A stretch of DNA of 22,039 nucleotides from a virus, in the IMG/VR virus record IMGVR_UViG_3300042691_018495, positions 1-22,039 of that record; one strand, written 5' to 3'. Below are positions 11,317-18,921 of the stretch, in pieces; position 1 is the first letter of the stretch, and each line of letters begins with the position of its first letter. A model generated the notes under the pieces. It saw only the letters and a program-made list of their open reading frames with translations, was not told the origin of the DNA and ran no database searches. The translations under genes and the position numbers were made by a program.

Positions 11317-11546
11317 TGGATGAAGTATTTGGCTCTCCTAAAATGCAAAGACAAACACTACGTGTTAATCAACGTCGTGGAATAAAGCAACATTTTGGTT
11401 ACAACACAAATTTAGGCTATAAATCAAAAGCAGAACCTAGCGTTGTGTCTTGGTCAAATCGTGGTAGAGGTGTGCAAGGCGAGTCTGTTAATTCACAAAA
11501 TCCTGCATCGAAATTTATAGTGCGAAGAAACTGGAAACCAGTATAA
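11316..11546 (+). CDS. Basic hypothetical protein (76 aa)
   Basis: The product starts MDEVFGSPKMQRQTLRVNQR and is strongly basic, with Arg, Asn and Gln throughout and Trp near the end (FIVRRNWKPV). It overlaps the preceding gene by one base (TAATG). Together with the preceding gene it looks like a pair of small virion or nucleic-acid-binding proteins. No family is recognised. Confidence 0.65.
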   Translation: MDEVFGSPKMQRQTLRVNQRRGIKQHFGYNTNLGYKSKAEPSVVSWSNRGRGVQGESVNSQNPASKFIVRRNWKPV

Positions 11547-11590
11547 TTTAATATTCGAGGGGTACAAACAAAAAGATTCCGAGGGGTTTC
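11542..11590 (+). promoter_or_regulatory. TATAAT box and duplicated CGAGGGGT upstream of the secreted protein
   Basis: TATAAT at 11542-11547 overlaps the stop of the preceding gene; no good -35 box is seen 17 bases upstream. CGAGGGGT occurs at 11556-11563 and 11580-11587, 24 bases apart. The second GAGGGG is four bases from the TTG start at 11591 and would serve as the ribosome site. The first copy may be a decoy or part of an operator. Confidence 0.35.
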
Positions 11591-14104
11591 TTGAAACTAC
11601 TGCGTTCATCCGCAGCACAATCTGGTTTCTTTAGTCGAGTTTCATTTCTTTTAGGTGCAAGTTTTATTTACTTGCTTTTAACTGTCACGCCATCATATGC
11701 TGATGAGACAACTACAGTTACAATGTCTCCTACTCCTAGTGAGAGTCCTTCCACATCAACTTCGAGTTCACCCGCTCCAAGTCCGACTCAAGAGCCAGTA
11801 TCCGAGCCTTCGCCCACTTTAACTCCTCAGTCAACTTCCGATTCCTCTGCTCCCACTGCAGAATCCTCTCCATCTTCTGAGCCGAGTTCATCTCCAGAAC
11901 CCGTTGTAGAACCTTCACCTTCTTCTTCAACGGAGTCGACCCCTGAACCCACCCCACAACCATCCCCAACAGAAAACCCAACACCGACAACAACATCCAC
12001 TGATACTCCACCTGCTGTTACCTCCCAACCTGAACCTGAACCAGTTGTTACTGAAACAGTAACTGCTGGTGGTGATGACGTGTCTTATAGAATTCCGTTA
12101 ACTACAGCAGTTGTGTTCAACGGAGTTACATATACGGACGTGTATGCTACTACGAATTCTGTAATTACCTTTGGTCAGCCTGATGGAACTTATTGGACAT
12201 ATCCAAACACTCCCTCTATCTCTGTTGAATCTCGTGACTGGTGGGCTTTGCCTAACCAAATGCCAGACACACATTTCATCATCAGAACTAGTGATGGAGG
12301 ATTTCAAGTAGACGGCTCTTATCGTCCATTTGGAAGTATGAGTGGTGACACCACACAGATTGTTATTACTGGACAAATTCAAACTGATGGAACTGTTTCC
12401 TACACCTACACAGTTGATGGGCCTCTATCTGGAGGCGAAAGGACTGGAGCCAGATTACAAGATGGCTCTATAGTTACTCTTGAACAAGCAGGAGTTACTG
12501 AAGTAGAAGAACCTGTTGAACTTGCGCCTACTCCCGTTGAGCCGACTCCTGAACCCGAACCTGCTCCAGAACCAACTCCTACACCAACACCAGAGCCTGA
12601 ACCTACCCCTACACCGACACCTGAACCAGAGCCAACCCCAACTCCAGAACCTACTCCTCAACCTGAGCCAACTCCCGAACCTTCGCCCTCTCCAGAACCT
12701 GAGCCCACTCCGACTCCCACACCCACACCAGAACCCACACCAGAACCAACCCCAGAACCACAGCCAGAACCAACCCCGACACCATCCCCCGAACCAACAC
12801 CGACTCCTGAACCAACTCCCACACCCAGCCCAGAGCCGCAGCCGCAGCCAGAGCCCACACCAACGCCTTCACCAGAACCTACTCCTCAGCCTCAACCTCA
12901 GCCGACTCCAGAGCCTGAGCCAACTCCCGAACCGCAACCAGAGCCAACGCCACAGCCGCAGCCAGAACCGACACCACAGCCAGAACCACAACCCGAACCT
13001 TCACCTGAACCAACTCCTAATCCCGAACCACAACCTGAACCACAACCAGAACCTACTCCTCCTGCTCCTGAGCCCACGGTTCCAGAACCTCAACCTGAGC
13101 CTCAACCTCAACCAGAGCCCGTTGTACCGCAGCCTCAACCAGAGCCTGAGCCTCCTGTGACGGTAACTCCTGAACCTCCCGTAGAACCTGAACCACCTGC
13201 AGAAGAGAATCCTGAAGAACCTTCTGAAGAGGAAACACAAAATCCGGAAGAGGACTCAGAGGATAACTCTGAAGGTGACACTCCCGAAGACACTCAAGAC
13301 GACTCAGAGAATCCTCAAGACACTCCTGAATCTTCCGATAATCCGTCAGAAGATACGGATTCATCTACTGACCCAGATACAGAGCCAGAGCCGACCCCCA
13401 CAGAAGAAGAGTCAGAACCCACATCGCCCGAAGAAACTGACGAAAACGAAGACTCTGAGGACGTACCCCCTTCTGAAGAATCAGAAGAGCCAGAACAAGA
13501 CAACCAAGAGCAAGAAAATCAGTCTGAAGAATCACAAGATACTCCTATCGTTGAACCAAGTGACCCAGAGCCTACACCAGAAGCAGTCATCTCGGATGCA
13601 CTTGCTGATGGCAAATTAACAGAAGAAGAGAAGGCTGCTGTTGTCACAGCAATTGTTTCTGACCTTGCTCCAGGTGAGGCTGTATCTACAGAGACACTTA
13701 TAGAGGCTGGAATTACGTTTGAAGACTTGCCACCAGAAACACCTGTCGATGTTAGAACAGATGAAAATGGTAATGCAGTTATCATTACTGCAGAAGTCGC
13801 AGCCGCTCTTACACTTATCGAGAATCCTTCAGAATTAATTGGCGCCCTATTTGAAGACCCAGGTCAAGTTCTTCTTGCATTGGGAAGTATTGGTGCAGAT
13901 ATGTCAGAAGAAGAACGTGAAGAAGCAACAAAGATGGTTGTAGCAACTGTAGTCGCTGCAGGTGCTGCTATCAATGCAGCAACAGCAGCCGCTGCTGCCG
14001 CTGCTGCCGCAGCAACAACCACTGGAGGGAGTTCAACAGGAGGCAACTCAGGTGGCGGAGCGCCAACCGGAGATGCAAAAGCCGTTAGGAGACGACGTAA
14101 ATGA
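11591..14104 (+). CDS. Large secreted Pro/Glu-rod protein (837 aa, TTG start)
   Basis: The 837-residue product has a Sec signal peptide (basic start, hydrophobic core at residues 17-32, likely cleavage after A37 in TPSYA). A Ser/Thr/Pro-rich stretch (40-155) leads to one globular beta-rich domain (about 161-303) with [22 protein letters not shown], resembling the start of NIDO-like extracellular domains. Then comes a rod of about 230 residues dominated by E-P, T-P and Q-P repeats (311-545), an acidic Glu/Asp/Ser tract (545-655), a helical region (665-780), a long Ala-rich hydrophobic segment, a Gly/Ser linker and a basic tail VRRRRK. It is exported and probably wall-spanning or membrane-anchored on the host. 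No LPxTG motif is seen in the correct position. A host-surface or superinfection-related role is inferred; a virion fibre is the alternative. Confidence 0.85.
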   Translation: MKLLRSSAAQSGFFSRVSFLLGASFIYLLLTVTPSYADETTTVTMSPTPSESPSTSTSSSPAPSPTQEPVSEPSPTLTPQSTSDSSAPTAESSPSSEPSSSPEPVVEPSPSSSTESTPEPTPQPSPTENPTPTTTSTDTPPAVTSQPEPEPVVTETVTAGGDDVSYRIPLTTAVVFNGVTYTDVYATTNSVITFGQPDGTYWTYPNTPSISVESRDWWALPNQMPDTHFIIRTSDGGFQVDGSYRPFGSMSGDTTQIVITGQIQTDGTVSYTYTVDGPLSGGERTGARLQDGSIVTLEQAGVTEVEEPVELAPTPVEPTPEPEPAPEPTPTPTPEPEPTPTPTPEPEPTPTPEPTPQPEPTPEPSPSPEPEPTPTPTPTPEPTPEPTPEPQPEPTPTPSPEPTPTPEPTPTPSPEPQPQPEPTPTPSPEPTPQPQPQPTPEPEPTPEPQPEPTPQPQPEPTPQPEPQPEPSPEPTPNPEPQPEPQPEPTPPAPEPTVPEPQPEPQPQPEPVVPQPQPEPEPPVTVTPEPPVEPEPPAEENPEEPSEEETQNPEEDSEDNSEGDTPEDTQDDSENPQDTPESSDNPSEDTDSSTDPDTEPEPTPTEEESEPTSPEETDENEDSEDVPPSEESEEPEQDNQEQENQSEESQDTPIVEPSDPEPTPEAVISDALADGKLTEEEKAAVVTAIVSDLAPGEAVSTETLIEAGITFEDLPPETPVDVRTDENGNAVIITAEVAAALTLIENPSELIGALFEDPGQVLLALGSIGADMSEEEREEATKMVVATVVAAGAAINAATAAAAAAAAAATTTGGSSTGGNSGGGAPTGDAKAVRRRRK
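12525..13225 (+). repeat. Degenerate Pro/Glu/Thr codon repeat tract inside the secreted protein
   Basis: Within the gene at 11591-14104 this tract repeats hexamer to nonamer units of CCA/CCT/CCC, GAA/GAG and ACA/ACT/ACC codons without exact periodicity. It encodes the E-P-T-P rod. Open frames on the opposite strand and in the +1 frame across this tract are artefacts of the repeats. Confidence 0.85.
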
Positions 14105-14268
14105 TTAAGTTCCTCAAAGATATGCTAGACCAACTTTGGACTCTTCTAGGTATGTTTATTGCCTGGATTGTGCTTGATGGAAGCGCAAAAGATGTAGTTG
14201 GTTGGGCGACAATCGGAACTTTAGTTGCATGGATTGCAACATACCCCCTGCGCAATCGAGAAGACTAA
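14101..14268 (+). CDS. Small two-helix membrane protein (55 aa)
   Basis: ATG at 14101 overlaps the preceding stop (ATGA) and the frame ends with TAA at 14266-14268. The product starts [17 protein letters not shown] and has two hydrophobic segments, [16 protein letters not shown] and [17 protein letters not shown], joined by a short polar turn, with a basic and acidic end (LRNRED). Size and topology fit a small holin or a holin-associated membrane protein. Tight coupling to the secreted protein suggests action at the membrane in the same process. Confidence 0.7.
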   Translation: MIKFLKDMLDQLWTLLGMFIAWIVLDGSAKDVVGWATIGTLVAWIATYPLRNRED

Positions 14269-14531
14269 TGAAAAAGTTACTTGTAGCAACACTAGTTGTT
14301 TTATTACTGCCTCTTAATGCGATTCCTACGCATGCAGAAATGCCTCCTGACCCAAGATTGGTAGTTGACAAATGTCCTGAGTTTTGTCCTCCAACAAATT
14401 GGAGTGTAAATAAGCCGCCCAAAAAGGTGTGTGCACAAGTTCTTATTCCTGTATCAGGAAAAAGGGGTTGGTTTTGGACGGACTCTTGTAAAACAAAGAT
14501 GATTAAAGCCCAAAATTCATCTAAACGGTAA
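14268..14531 (+). CDS. Secreted Cys-containing small protein (87 aa)
   Basis: The product starts [20 protein letters not shown], a classical signal peptide likely cut after THA (residue 23). The mature part of about 64 residues has C36 and C40 in KCPEFCPP and two more Cys (VCAQV and DSCKTK), suggesting two disulfides. Its end is basic. The ATG overlaps the preceding TAA by one base. No family is recognised. It is the third exported or membrane product in a row, which supports an envelope-directed role for this set. Confidence 0.7.
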   Translation: MKKLLVATLVVLLLPLNAIPTHAEMPPDPRLVVDKCPEFCPPTNWSVNKPPKKVCAQVLIPVSGKRGWFWTDSCKTKMIKAQNSSKR

Positions 14532-14570
14532 GAGAATAGGTTTGAGAAGGGCATCTCATTTAGGAGATAT

Positions 14571-14768
14571 ATGGATAAGAAAGCACTAGAAGCAGCAGCA
14601 GCAACATACCTCCGTGCCGCTGCGGCAGCAGTTGCTGCTCTATACATGAGCGGTATCACAGACCCAAAGACTTTGCTTAATGCATTTATTGCAGGTCTTC
14701 TCGGCCCATTAGCAAAAGCACTAAACCCAAAAGACCCATCTTACGGGTTCGGCGCTAAGAAGAAGTAA
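14571..14768 (+). CDS. Ala-rich membrane protein, holin-like (65 aa)
   Basis: The product starts MDKKALEAAAATYLRAAAAA and contains two hydrophobic helices, about 13-30 and about 36-52 (LLNAFIAGLLGPLAKAL), joined by MSGITDPKT and followed by LNPKDPSYGFGAKKK. This arrangement is familiar from small actinobacterial phage membrane proteins often listed as holins. AGGAG precedes the ATG by 6 bases. With the membrane proteins at 9794 and 14101 the window has three holin candidates; which one forms the lysis pore cannot be decided. Confidence 0.65.
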   Translation: MDKKALEAAAATYLRAAAAAVAALYMSGITDPKTLLNAFIAGLLGPLAKALNPKDPSYGFGAKKK

Positions 14769-14779
14769 TAAGGAGAGAG

Positions 14780-15151
14780 ATGACGCTTGAGGCTATTGCT
14801 GGTGCAATTATTCTTATCGCATCAGTCGCAACTGCCTTGGGCGTCATCTTTCGCCCAGGCTACAAGAAGGCAAAAGAGTTTGGGGAATGGTTTGACCATT
14901 TTCGCAGAGATTGGATGGGCGAAGAAGAGTCCCCTGGTCGTGACCGGGTTCCTGGCGTTATGGAGCGGCTCAACAAGTTGGACGGTGAACTAAGCCAGAA
15001 CGGTGGTAAGTCCACTAAAGATGTGGCTAATAAAGTCCTATACAAACAAGAGAGACTAGAAGAGAAGGTCGACATTATGCTCGAAGCCTTCGTAGAGATG
15101 GGCGAACGCCTCATCAAGATTGAAGACTCGTTAAATACCCAAAAAGATTAA
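14780..15151 (+). CDS. DUF2746-like membrane-anchored coiled-coil protein (123 aa)
   Basis: An N-terminal membrane helix (about residues 5-24, AIAGAIILIASVATALGVIF) is followed by a polar region with PGVMERLNKLDGEL, NGGKSTKDVANK and a coiled coil (LYKQERLEEKVDIMLEAFVEMGERLIKIEDSL). The P-G-V-M-E-R-L ... N-G-G-x-S order matches DUF2746, a family of mycobacterial and related phages with unknown function, usually near lysis or tail genes. AAGGAGAG precedes the ATG. It likely sits in the host membrane with the coiled coil in the cytoplasm. Confidence 0.7.
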   Translation: MTLEAIAGAIILIASVATALGVIFRPGYKKAKEFGEWFDHFRRDWMGEEESPGRDRVPGVMERLNKLDGELSQNGGKSTKDVANKVLYKQERLEEKVDIMLEAFVEMGERLIKIEDSLNTQKD

Positions 15152-15171
15152 TCCTAAGGGAAGATTAGCGT

Positions 15172-15594
15172 ATGAGCATGCAACCTTCATTTTCTGGCAG
15201 TGACTGGAATCCCTTCTCTGCTCTTGCAAGAGCAGCAGGAAAACTGGGAAGTAAACCACAGTCTGATGTCGAAGCCCACGCTATGGCAATGCATCAGGCC
15301 CAGTATTCTGCTCATCAATACGGTATGCAGGCAGCAGAACATAAGGCTGGTCTAGAAGAGCAAGCACAACAGGCACAGCATGGTCGTAACATGGAGTTTT
15401 TTGGTTCAGTGCTTCGTCATGCAAAACACGAAACACCAATTCACTTGAGTATCGGTGATGTTAGTGCACAATTTACAAAGAAACCAAAAACGATGAGAGC
15501 ACCTAAGGCTGCTCCTACACAAGAGACGAAGGCTGCTCGTCCACTTCCAGTGCGTGACCCTAAAACAGGTCGTGCAATGAAGGCTCCTGAATAA
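15172..15594 (+). CDS. Hypothetical Ala/Gln/His-rich protein (140 aa)
   Basis: The product starts MSMQPSFSGSDWNPFSALAR, has a central Ala/Gln/His helix (AHAMAMHQAQYSAHQYGMQ) and a basic Pro-rich C terminus (KKPKTMRAPKAAPT). AAGGGAAG lies upstream of the ATG. I do not recognise the family. The composition suggests a structural or internal virion protein. It overlaps the next gene by one base. Confidence 0.7.
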   Translation: MSMQPSFSGSDWNPFSALARAAGKLGSKPQSDVEAHAMAMHQAQYSAHQYGMQAAEHKAGLEEQAQQAQHGRNMEFFGSVLRHAKHETPIHLSIGDVSAQFTKKPKTMRAPKAAPTQETKAARPLPVRDPKTGRAMKAPE

Positions 15595-15929
15595 TGCCAG
15601 CATCACTAGTAGGAGATGATGACTCTTACAAGCATTTTGGTGCAGGCTACAGTGATAGACATGCGCCTCTAACTCCTGCAGAAAAAAAGATGGTTAGATT
15701 TTCTAATCGTTCTTTCAATTCACTTGCAGATAGAGACAACGCTATCCGCTCACGTTTTGGAATGCACTCTATAGATTACTATCGTAAATTAGAAACAATT
15801 AAAGACCACCCACAACTAGGCAAACAAACACGTAGTCGTCTGTCTAACTTAATGTCTACGCCAGGTCCAATGACTGGCGGGTCACCTGTTCTAGACAGCA
15901 AACAATTCTCACACGGATTGGATTGGTAA
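15594..15929 (+). CDS. DUF3263-like protein (111 aa)
   Basis: The central segment LTPAEKKMVRFSNRSFNSLA, then RDNAIRSRFGMHSIDYYRKLETIKDHPQL, matches the outline of actinobacterial DUF3263: E-x2-I/M-x-F, then K/R-x2-A-I-R-x2-F-G-x-S-x2-Y-Y-x2-L-x2-L-I-x-x-P. That family looks like a small helix-turn-helix DNA-binding unit. Here it sits in a longer protein with an acidic N terminus and a Gly/Ser-rich C terminus. A DNA-binding or regulatory role is inferred. The start overlaps the upstream TAA. Confidence 0.6.
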   Translation: MPASLVGDDDSYKHFGAGYSDRHAPLTPAEKKMVRFSNRSFNSLADRDNAIRSRFGMHSIDYYRKLETIKDHPQLGKQTRSRLSNLMSTPGPMTGGSPVLDSKQFSHGLDW

Positions 15930-16207
15930 TGGCAAAGAAATCTGAAGCATGGCAAAGAAAAGAAGGCAAGAACGCTAAAGGTGGCCTAAATGAGAAAGGC
16001 CGCAAGTCATACGAGCGTGCTAACCCTGGCTCTGACCTAAAGCCACCAGTAAAGCGAGAACAGGCAAAGAAGTCTAAGAAGTCAGCCGCACGTCGTAAGT
16101 CATTCTGCGCTAGGATGGAAGGCATGAAGAAGAAGAACACTTCTTCAAAGACTGCTAGAGACCCTAACAGTCGGATTAATAAATCGCTACGAGCATGGGA
16201 CTGTTAA
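15929..16207 (+). CDS. DUF6321-like basic protein (92 aa)
   Basis: The product starts MAKKSEAWQRKEGKNAKGGL and contains GRKSYERANPGSDLKPPV, KSFCARMEGMKKKNT and DPNSRINKSLRAWDC. These strings are the hallmark of a conserved phage protein family also seen in cyanophages (DUF6321 as I recall it). The protein is rich in Lys and Arg and probably binds nucleic acid or lies in the virion. Function is unknown. ATG at 15929 overlaps the previous stop by one base. Confidence 0.75.
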   Translation: MAKKSEAWQRKEGKNAKGGLNEKGRKSYERANPGSDLKPPVKREQAKKSKKSAARRKSFCARMEGMKKKNTSSKTARDPNSRINKSLRAWDC

Positions 16208-16393
16208 ATGTTAAAGAATATATTGATTAAGTTGGGAATCCTCAAAGACCCAAAAACAAAAGAAATTATCAGCAAACTTATTGAAGAACTTAATAAGCCA
16301 GAACCTTCAACTGTCAAGGCAGTAAAGAAGCCAGCAAAGAAAACGGCTAAGAAGGCTCCTGTCAAGAAAAAGGCTGCAAAGAAGGCCAAATAA
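16208..16393 (+). CDS. Histone H1-like Lys/Ala-rich small protein (61 aa)
   Basis: The product starts MLKNILIKLGILKDPKTKEI, then changes at about residue 36 into a tail of K-K-P-A-K-K-T-A-K-K units (VKAVKKPAKKTAKK and PVKKKAAKKAK). Such tails are typical of histone H1 C termini and of bacterial H1-like and HU-extended proteins that condense DNA. The N-terminal half is a predicted amphipathic helix. The ATG directly follows the previous stop. DNA condensation in the capsid or on the host nucleoid is inference. Confidence 0.75.
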   Translation: MLKNILIKLGILKDPKTKEIISKLIEELNKPEPSTVKAVKKPAKKTAKKAPVKKKAAKKAK

Positions 16394-16653
16394 TGAAGTG
16401 TGCTAACTGCGATAGAGACGCCTTTTACATTTATCAAATAACCAAGCAAAAGGAAGTTCTCTATTGCGGCAAACATCTTCCAACCTTTTTAGAGCCACGT
16501 CGTAAGGCAGGTCTTCTAAAGACCACTGAACAGTTAAAGGTCGAGATTGATTCTGCTATTGCAATTTTAAGCACAGACGAGCCCACACAGGAAGTCCAGG
16601 CACCTAAGCCAAAACGCAAGAAGAAGGCGGATGAAGAACCGAGCGAAGAATGA
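16393..16653 (+). CDS. Zinc-ribbon protein with acidic/basic tail (86 aa)
   Basis: The N terminus MKCANCDRDAFYIYQITKQK, with LYCGKH at 23-28, gives ligands C3, C6, C25 and H28, a treble-clef or ribbon site similar in layout to the DUF7455-like protein at 10770. The tail is helical and then charged (PKPKRKKKADEEPSEE). It overlaps the genes on both sides. Function is unknown. Confidence 0.7.
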   Translation: MKCANCDRDAFYIYQITKQKEVLYCGKHLPTFLEPRRKAGLLKTTEQLKVEIDSAIAILSTDEPTQEVQAPKPKRKKKADEEPSEE

Positions 16654-16886
16654 AAGTGATTCGCAAGTTCGCAGTGCAAGGACATGCTGTACCATCAGCA
16701 TCACACAGTCCAAGAGGACCGTTTCCACCTGAAGTCCTAGCAGGGCCTCAGATGGCTTACGGCGACGAACATTCGGATTCCTTACATCCAGCACTAGACG
16801 AAGTACGCTTCTTCAAATGTCGCGACTGCGAAGAGGTGCTTTTTGAGACTGAATTAGACAACCACACATGTGAGGAAGAAGAATAA
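16650..16886 (+). CDS. Small protein with C-terminal zinc finger (78 aa)
   Basis: The product starts MKVIRKFAVQGHAVPSASHS and ends in FKCRDCEEVLFETELDNHTC, with C57, C60, H72 and C74 as a C-x2-C...H-x-C finger. The middle is Pro/Gly/His rich. The ATG overlaps the upstream TGA by four bases. The family is not recognised; it is one of several tiny zinc proteins in the window. Confidence 0.7.
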   Translation: MKVIRKFAVQGHAVPSASHSPRGPFPPEVLAGPQMAYGDEHSDSLHPALDEVRFFKCRDCEEVLFETELDNHTCEEEE

Positions 16887-17518
16887 TGGCAGTTAATGAC
16901 AATGGAACTCTTTTAGATTCCGCAGGAAATATCGCCGTTGATTTTGTATGGGGTAATTTCCCATTGCAACCAAACGACGCACGTAGTGAAGCCGTACAAG
17001 GCGACCTAGACGCAGCGCTCAATGACCACGTCATTGCTTATGCAAAGTGGAACGGGTATCCGCTCTACACTCCAAATGACGATGGAGCAGGCGTTGGTTA
17101 TGTCGTAGTACCAAACGTAGTAAACAAAACTACTGCAGTTGCTACAGACGTTATGGACGATGCTGGTCTAACAGTTACTGTTGCATCAGGTGCAACAAAT
17201 AACACAGTTTCTGTTACTGAAATCACCCGTCCTTCAGGCTCTGTAACAATCACCTTTGCATCAACAAACACATTCACCGCTGGTGAAAACGTACGTGTTG
17301 CAGCAACTGGAGATTCGTCACTTGACGCAGACTATGTAGTTAAGTTCTCAAACGGCGCAATCTTTACAGCAGATGGAACAGATACAGATGCAGTTGCTCT
17401 CTCAGGTTTGTCAGCAACAGCAAAGCGTGTACCTGGAACAATCAAGCAACAGAGCGTTTCTGCTGGTGCTGCAACCATCGCAATTGGTCAAGCAGTAACA
17501 ATCACTCCTTGGGCATAA
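16886..17518 (+). CDS. Probable virion protein with a PASTA-like segment (210 aa)
   Basis: The 210-residue product starts MAVNDNGTLLDSAGNIAVDF and is Thr/Val/Ala rich with beta-sandwich character. Residues about 73-100 (VVVPNVVNKTTAVATDVM, then DAGLTVTV) have the V-P-N-V...A...L-x-V order of a PASTA domain, a fold that binds peptidoglycan or D-Ala-D-Ala. The rest resembles beta-rich phage decoration or fibre proteins. Its place just before the packaging genes supports a head or capsid-surface protein; adhesion to the host wall through the PASTA-like part is inference. AGGAAG precedes the ATG. Confidence 0.65.
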   Translation: MAVNDNGTLLDSAGNIAVDFVWGNFPLQPNDARSEAVQGDLDAALNDHVIAYAKWNGYPLYTPNDDGAGVGYVVVPNVVNKTTAVATDVMDDAGLTVTVASGATNNTVSVTEITRPSGSVTITFASTNTFTAGENVRVAATGDSSLDADYVVKFSNGAIFTADGTDTDAVALSGLSATAKRVPGTIKQQSVSAGAATIAIGQAVTITPWA

Positions 17519-17532
17519 CCAAGAGTAAATAG

Positions 17533-18363
17533 ATGGCACGAGTCAGGGGAGGAGGAGCAGCCAATCGTCGGCCTGCCCTCCCCTCTGCTCAAGAATTATT
17601 AGGAGCAATGGGTAAGCCTTACGGCTTCGGCTCCAAAACAACTTCAGGAATGATGAAGGCCCTGTCACAAGAGGGCGGATTTCAAAGTCCATTCGCTGCA
17701 TTACCTACAGCAGCATCTGCTGGTGAATTCTTTGAAACAGTATCTTTATTAAACGCGGATGAAACTATGCGTTTCTATAATCCGCAGAGCCCTGATGATG
17801 TGGCTCGCAGAAATCAAGCAGGAGAGGCCGTGTTCCCCGGTCTTGGAGAAGACATCTACTACGTAGATGCTCAAGGTAACTTTGTTGACCGCTCTGCTGG
17901 TCGTAAATACTATGACGAAGATTTAGACACTGGTGAAGTTGTCATTCCTGGTGAAAAAGGACCACAGTTTGGCGAGTCTGATGCTCCGGCTCCCTTATCT
18001 CTCGTCCCCACTTCTACAACTAATCCAGAACGCCCCCGCACTGTAGCCGCTGGCTATGACCGTCAGCGTTCAGTGTTGACTGTTGTGTTCCGTGACGGAA
18101 CTTATTACAACTACTATGAAGTCAGCACTACCGAATGGCAGGACTTCAAACGCCGTGTTTCTAAGGGCCAATATATTTATCAAGTTCTAGACTATAAGCC
18201 TCGTGGTCCAGCAAGCGTCTCTGCACTTCCCGCGTACGCACGCACGGCTTTGTATAAGATTACTCGCGCTGTACAGTTGACCAACGAACGTAAGCAGTAT
18301 GACCGTATGGCAAAAAAGAACACCCCTAAACCACCAAAGGCAACTAAACCAAGAAAGCGATAA
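17533..18363 (+). CDS. KTSC-domain protein (276 aa)
   Basis: Residues about 169-220 form a KTSC domain: RTVAAGYDRQRSVLTVVFRD, then GTYYNYYEVSTTEWQDF and S-K-G-Q-Y-I, matching the family's Y-D-x(4-5)-L-x-V-x-F-x-x-G-x-x-Y-x-Y and S-x-G-x-Y/F pattern. The domain was named for similarity to the C terminus of lysyl-tRNA synthetases and is common in phages with no settled function. The N-terminal 160 residues are Gly/Ala/Phe-rich and unrecognised; the C terminus is basic (PKPPKATKPRKR). It is probably a virion or morphogenesis protein. Confidence 0.75.
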   Translation: MARVRGGGAANRRPALPSAQELLGAMGKPYGFGSKTTSGMMKALSQEGGFQSPFAALPTAASAGEFFETVSLLNADETMRFYNPQSPDDVARRNQAGEAVFPGLGEDIYYVDAQGNFVDRSAGRKYYDEDLDTGEVVIPGEKGPQFGESDAPAPLSLVPTSTTNPERPRTVAAGYDRQRSVLTVVFRDGTYYNYYEVSTTEWQDFKRRVSKGQYIYQVLDYKPRGPASVSALPAYARTALYKITRAVQLTNERKQYDRMAKKNTPKPPKATKPRKR

Positions 18364-18756
18364 ATGCCAAAGGCACACAACATCGGACCACTATTTGTAC
18401 AAGTAACTAACTTTCCGTATGAATGGGGTAGTAAGTTCGTCGTCAAGGGATGGACTCAAGAGATAGAAGAGCCATTCAGAACCTCTGAGCCCCTCATATT
18501 TAGACTGCCAAACTACAAAGCCATGGTCATTGGACGTTGGACTGGTGCTAAGAATGAAGAAGAAGCGCTAAACTCTGCCCTAGAAAGGCGGGATGTAACT
18601 TACGATGATTTTACGGAAGAAGCGGGATGGACACCAGCCCCAGACTCGGATAGAGAAGAGAGTGTCAACGATTTCCACCCCAGACTTGATAGCCTGGATG
18701 GAGCACTCGATGTACTTGATTGGGAAACATATCACGATATATCAAAAACAAAATAG
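18364..18756 (+). CDS. Hypothetical protein (130 aa)
   Basis: The product starts MPKAHNIGPLFVQVTNFPYE and has a beta-rich first half with several Trp (KGWTQEIEEPF, VIGRWTGAKNEEEALNSAL), followed by an acidic C-terminal half (APDSDREESVNDFHP). The ATG directly follows the stop of the KTSC gene. No family is recognised. The 3' end overlaps the next small gene. Confidence 0.65.
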   Translation: MPKAHNIGPLFVQVTNFPYEWGSKFVVKGWTQEIEEPFRTSEPLIFRLPNYKAMVIGRWTGAKNEEEALNSALERRDVTYDDFTEEAGWTPAPDSDREESVNDFHPRLDSLDGALDVLDWETYHDISKTK

Positions 18757-18841
18757 TGCTGCAGACCTTGATGAAGTTCTTATGGGTGCAGAAGCCTTTC
18801 ATGCCATTGCCAAGGAATTAAAGAAGCGTCATGTTTCATGA
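18710..18841 (+). CDS. Small helical protein (43 aa)
   Basis: ATG at 18710 follows GGAG by six bases and overlaps the upstream gene by 47 bases in another frame. The product starts MYLIGKHITIYQKQNSAADL and ends DEVLMGAEAFHAIAKELKKRHVS, an amphipathic helix familiar from small genes just upstream of terminases in actinobacterial phages. The same frame is open further upstream (from 18605), but that part runs inside the preceding gene without a ribosome site. A small-terminase-related or regulatory role is possible but not shown. Confidence 0.6.
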   Translation: MYLIGKHITIYQKQNSAADLDEVLMGAEAFHAIAKELKKRHVS

Positions 18842-18874
18842 TATGCTTTCTTCGCTTCGCCTCTCTACAGGTCT

Positions 18875-18906
18875 AGCGTTGACCCACCCAAAAGGTGGGT
18901 CACGCT
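18875..18906 (+). terminator. Strong hairpin just upstream of the terminase gene
   Basis: GACCCACC (18881-18888) and GGTGGGTC (18894-18901) pair perfectly around the loop CAAAA. The stem continues, after one bulged T, with AGCGT (18875-18879) against ACGCT (18902-18906), thirteen pairs in all. Only GTTT follows, so it is a weak-tailed terminator, a processing site or a packaging-related structure. The terminase ATG is 16 bases downstream. Confidence 0.65.
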
Positions 18907-18921
18907 GTTTAATGGGGACAT

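Noticed and set aside
12525-13225. CRISPR-like or tandem-repeat array, and long open frames on both strands.
   Set aside because: The repetition is irregular Pro/Glu/Thr codon usage inside one secreted protein; there are no constant repeats with unique spacers. The other frames are by-products of the low-complexity DNA.
14004-14104. Sortase anchor at the end of the secreted protein (APTGD followed by RRRRK).
   Set aside because: The hydrophobic segment precedes the APTG string instead of following it, so the order is wrong for a cell-wall sorting signal.
18605-18709. Longer N terminus for the small protein before terminase.
   Set aside because: That part lies wholly within the preceding gene without a ribosome site; GGAG with six-base spacing supports ATG 18710.
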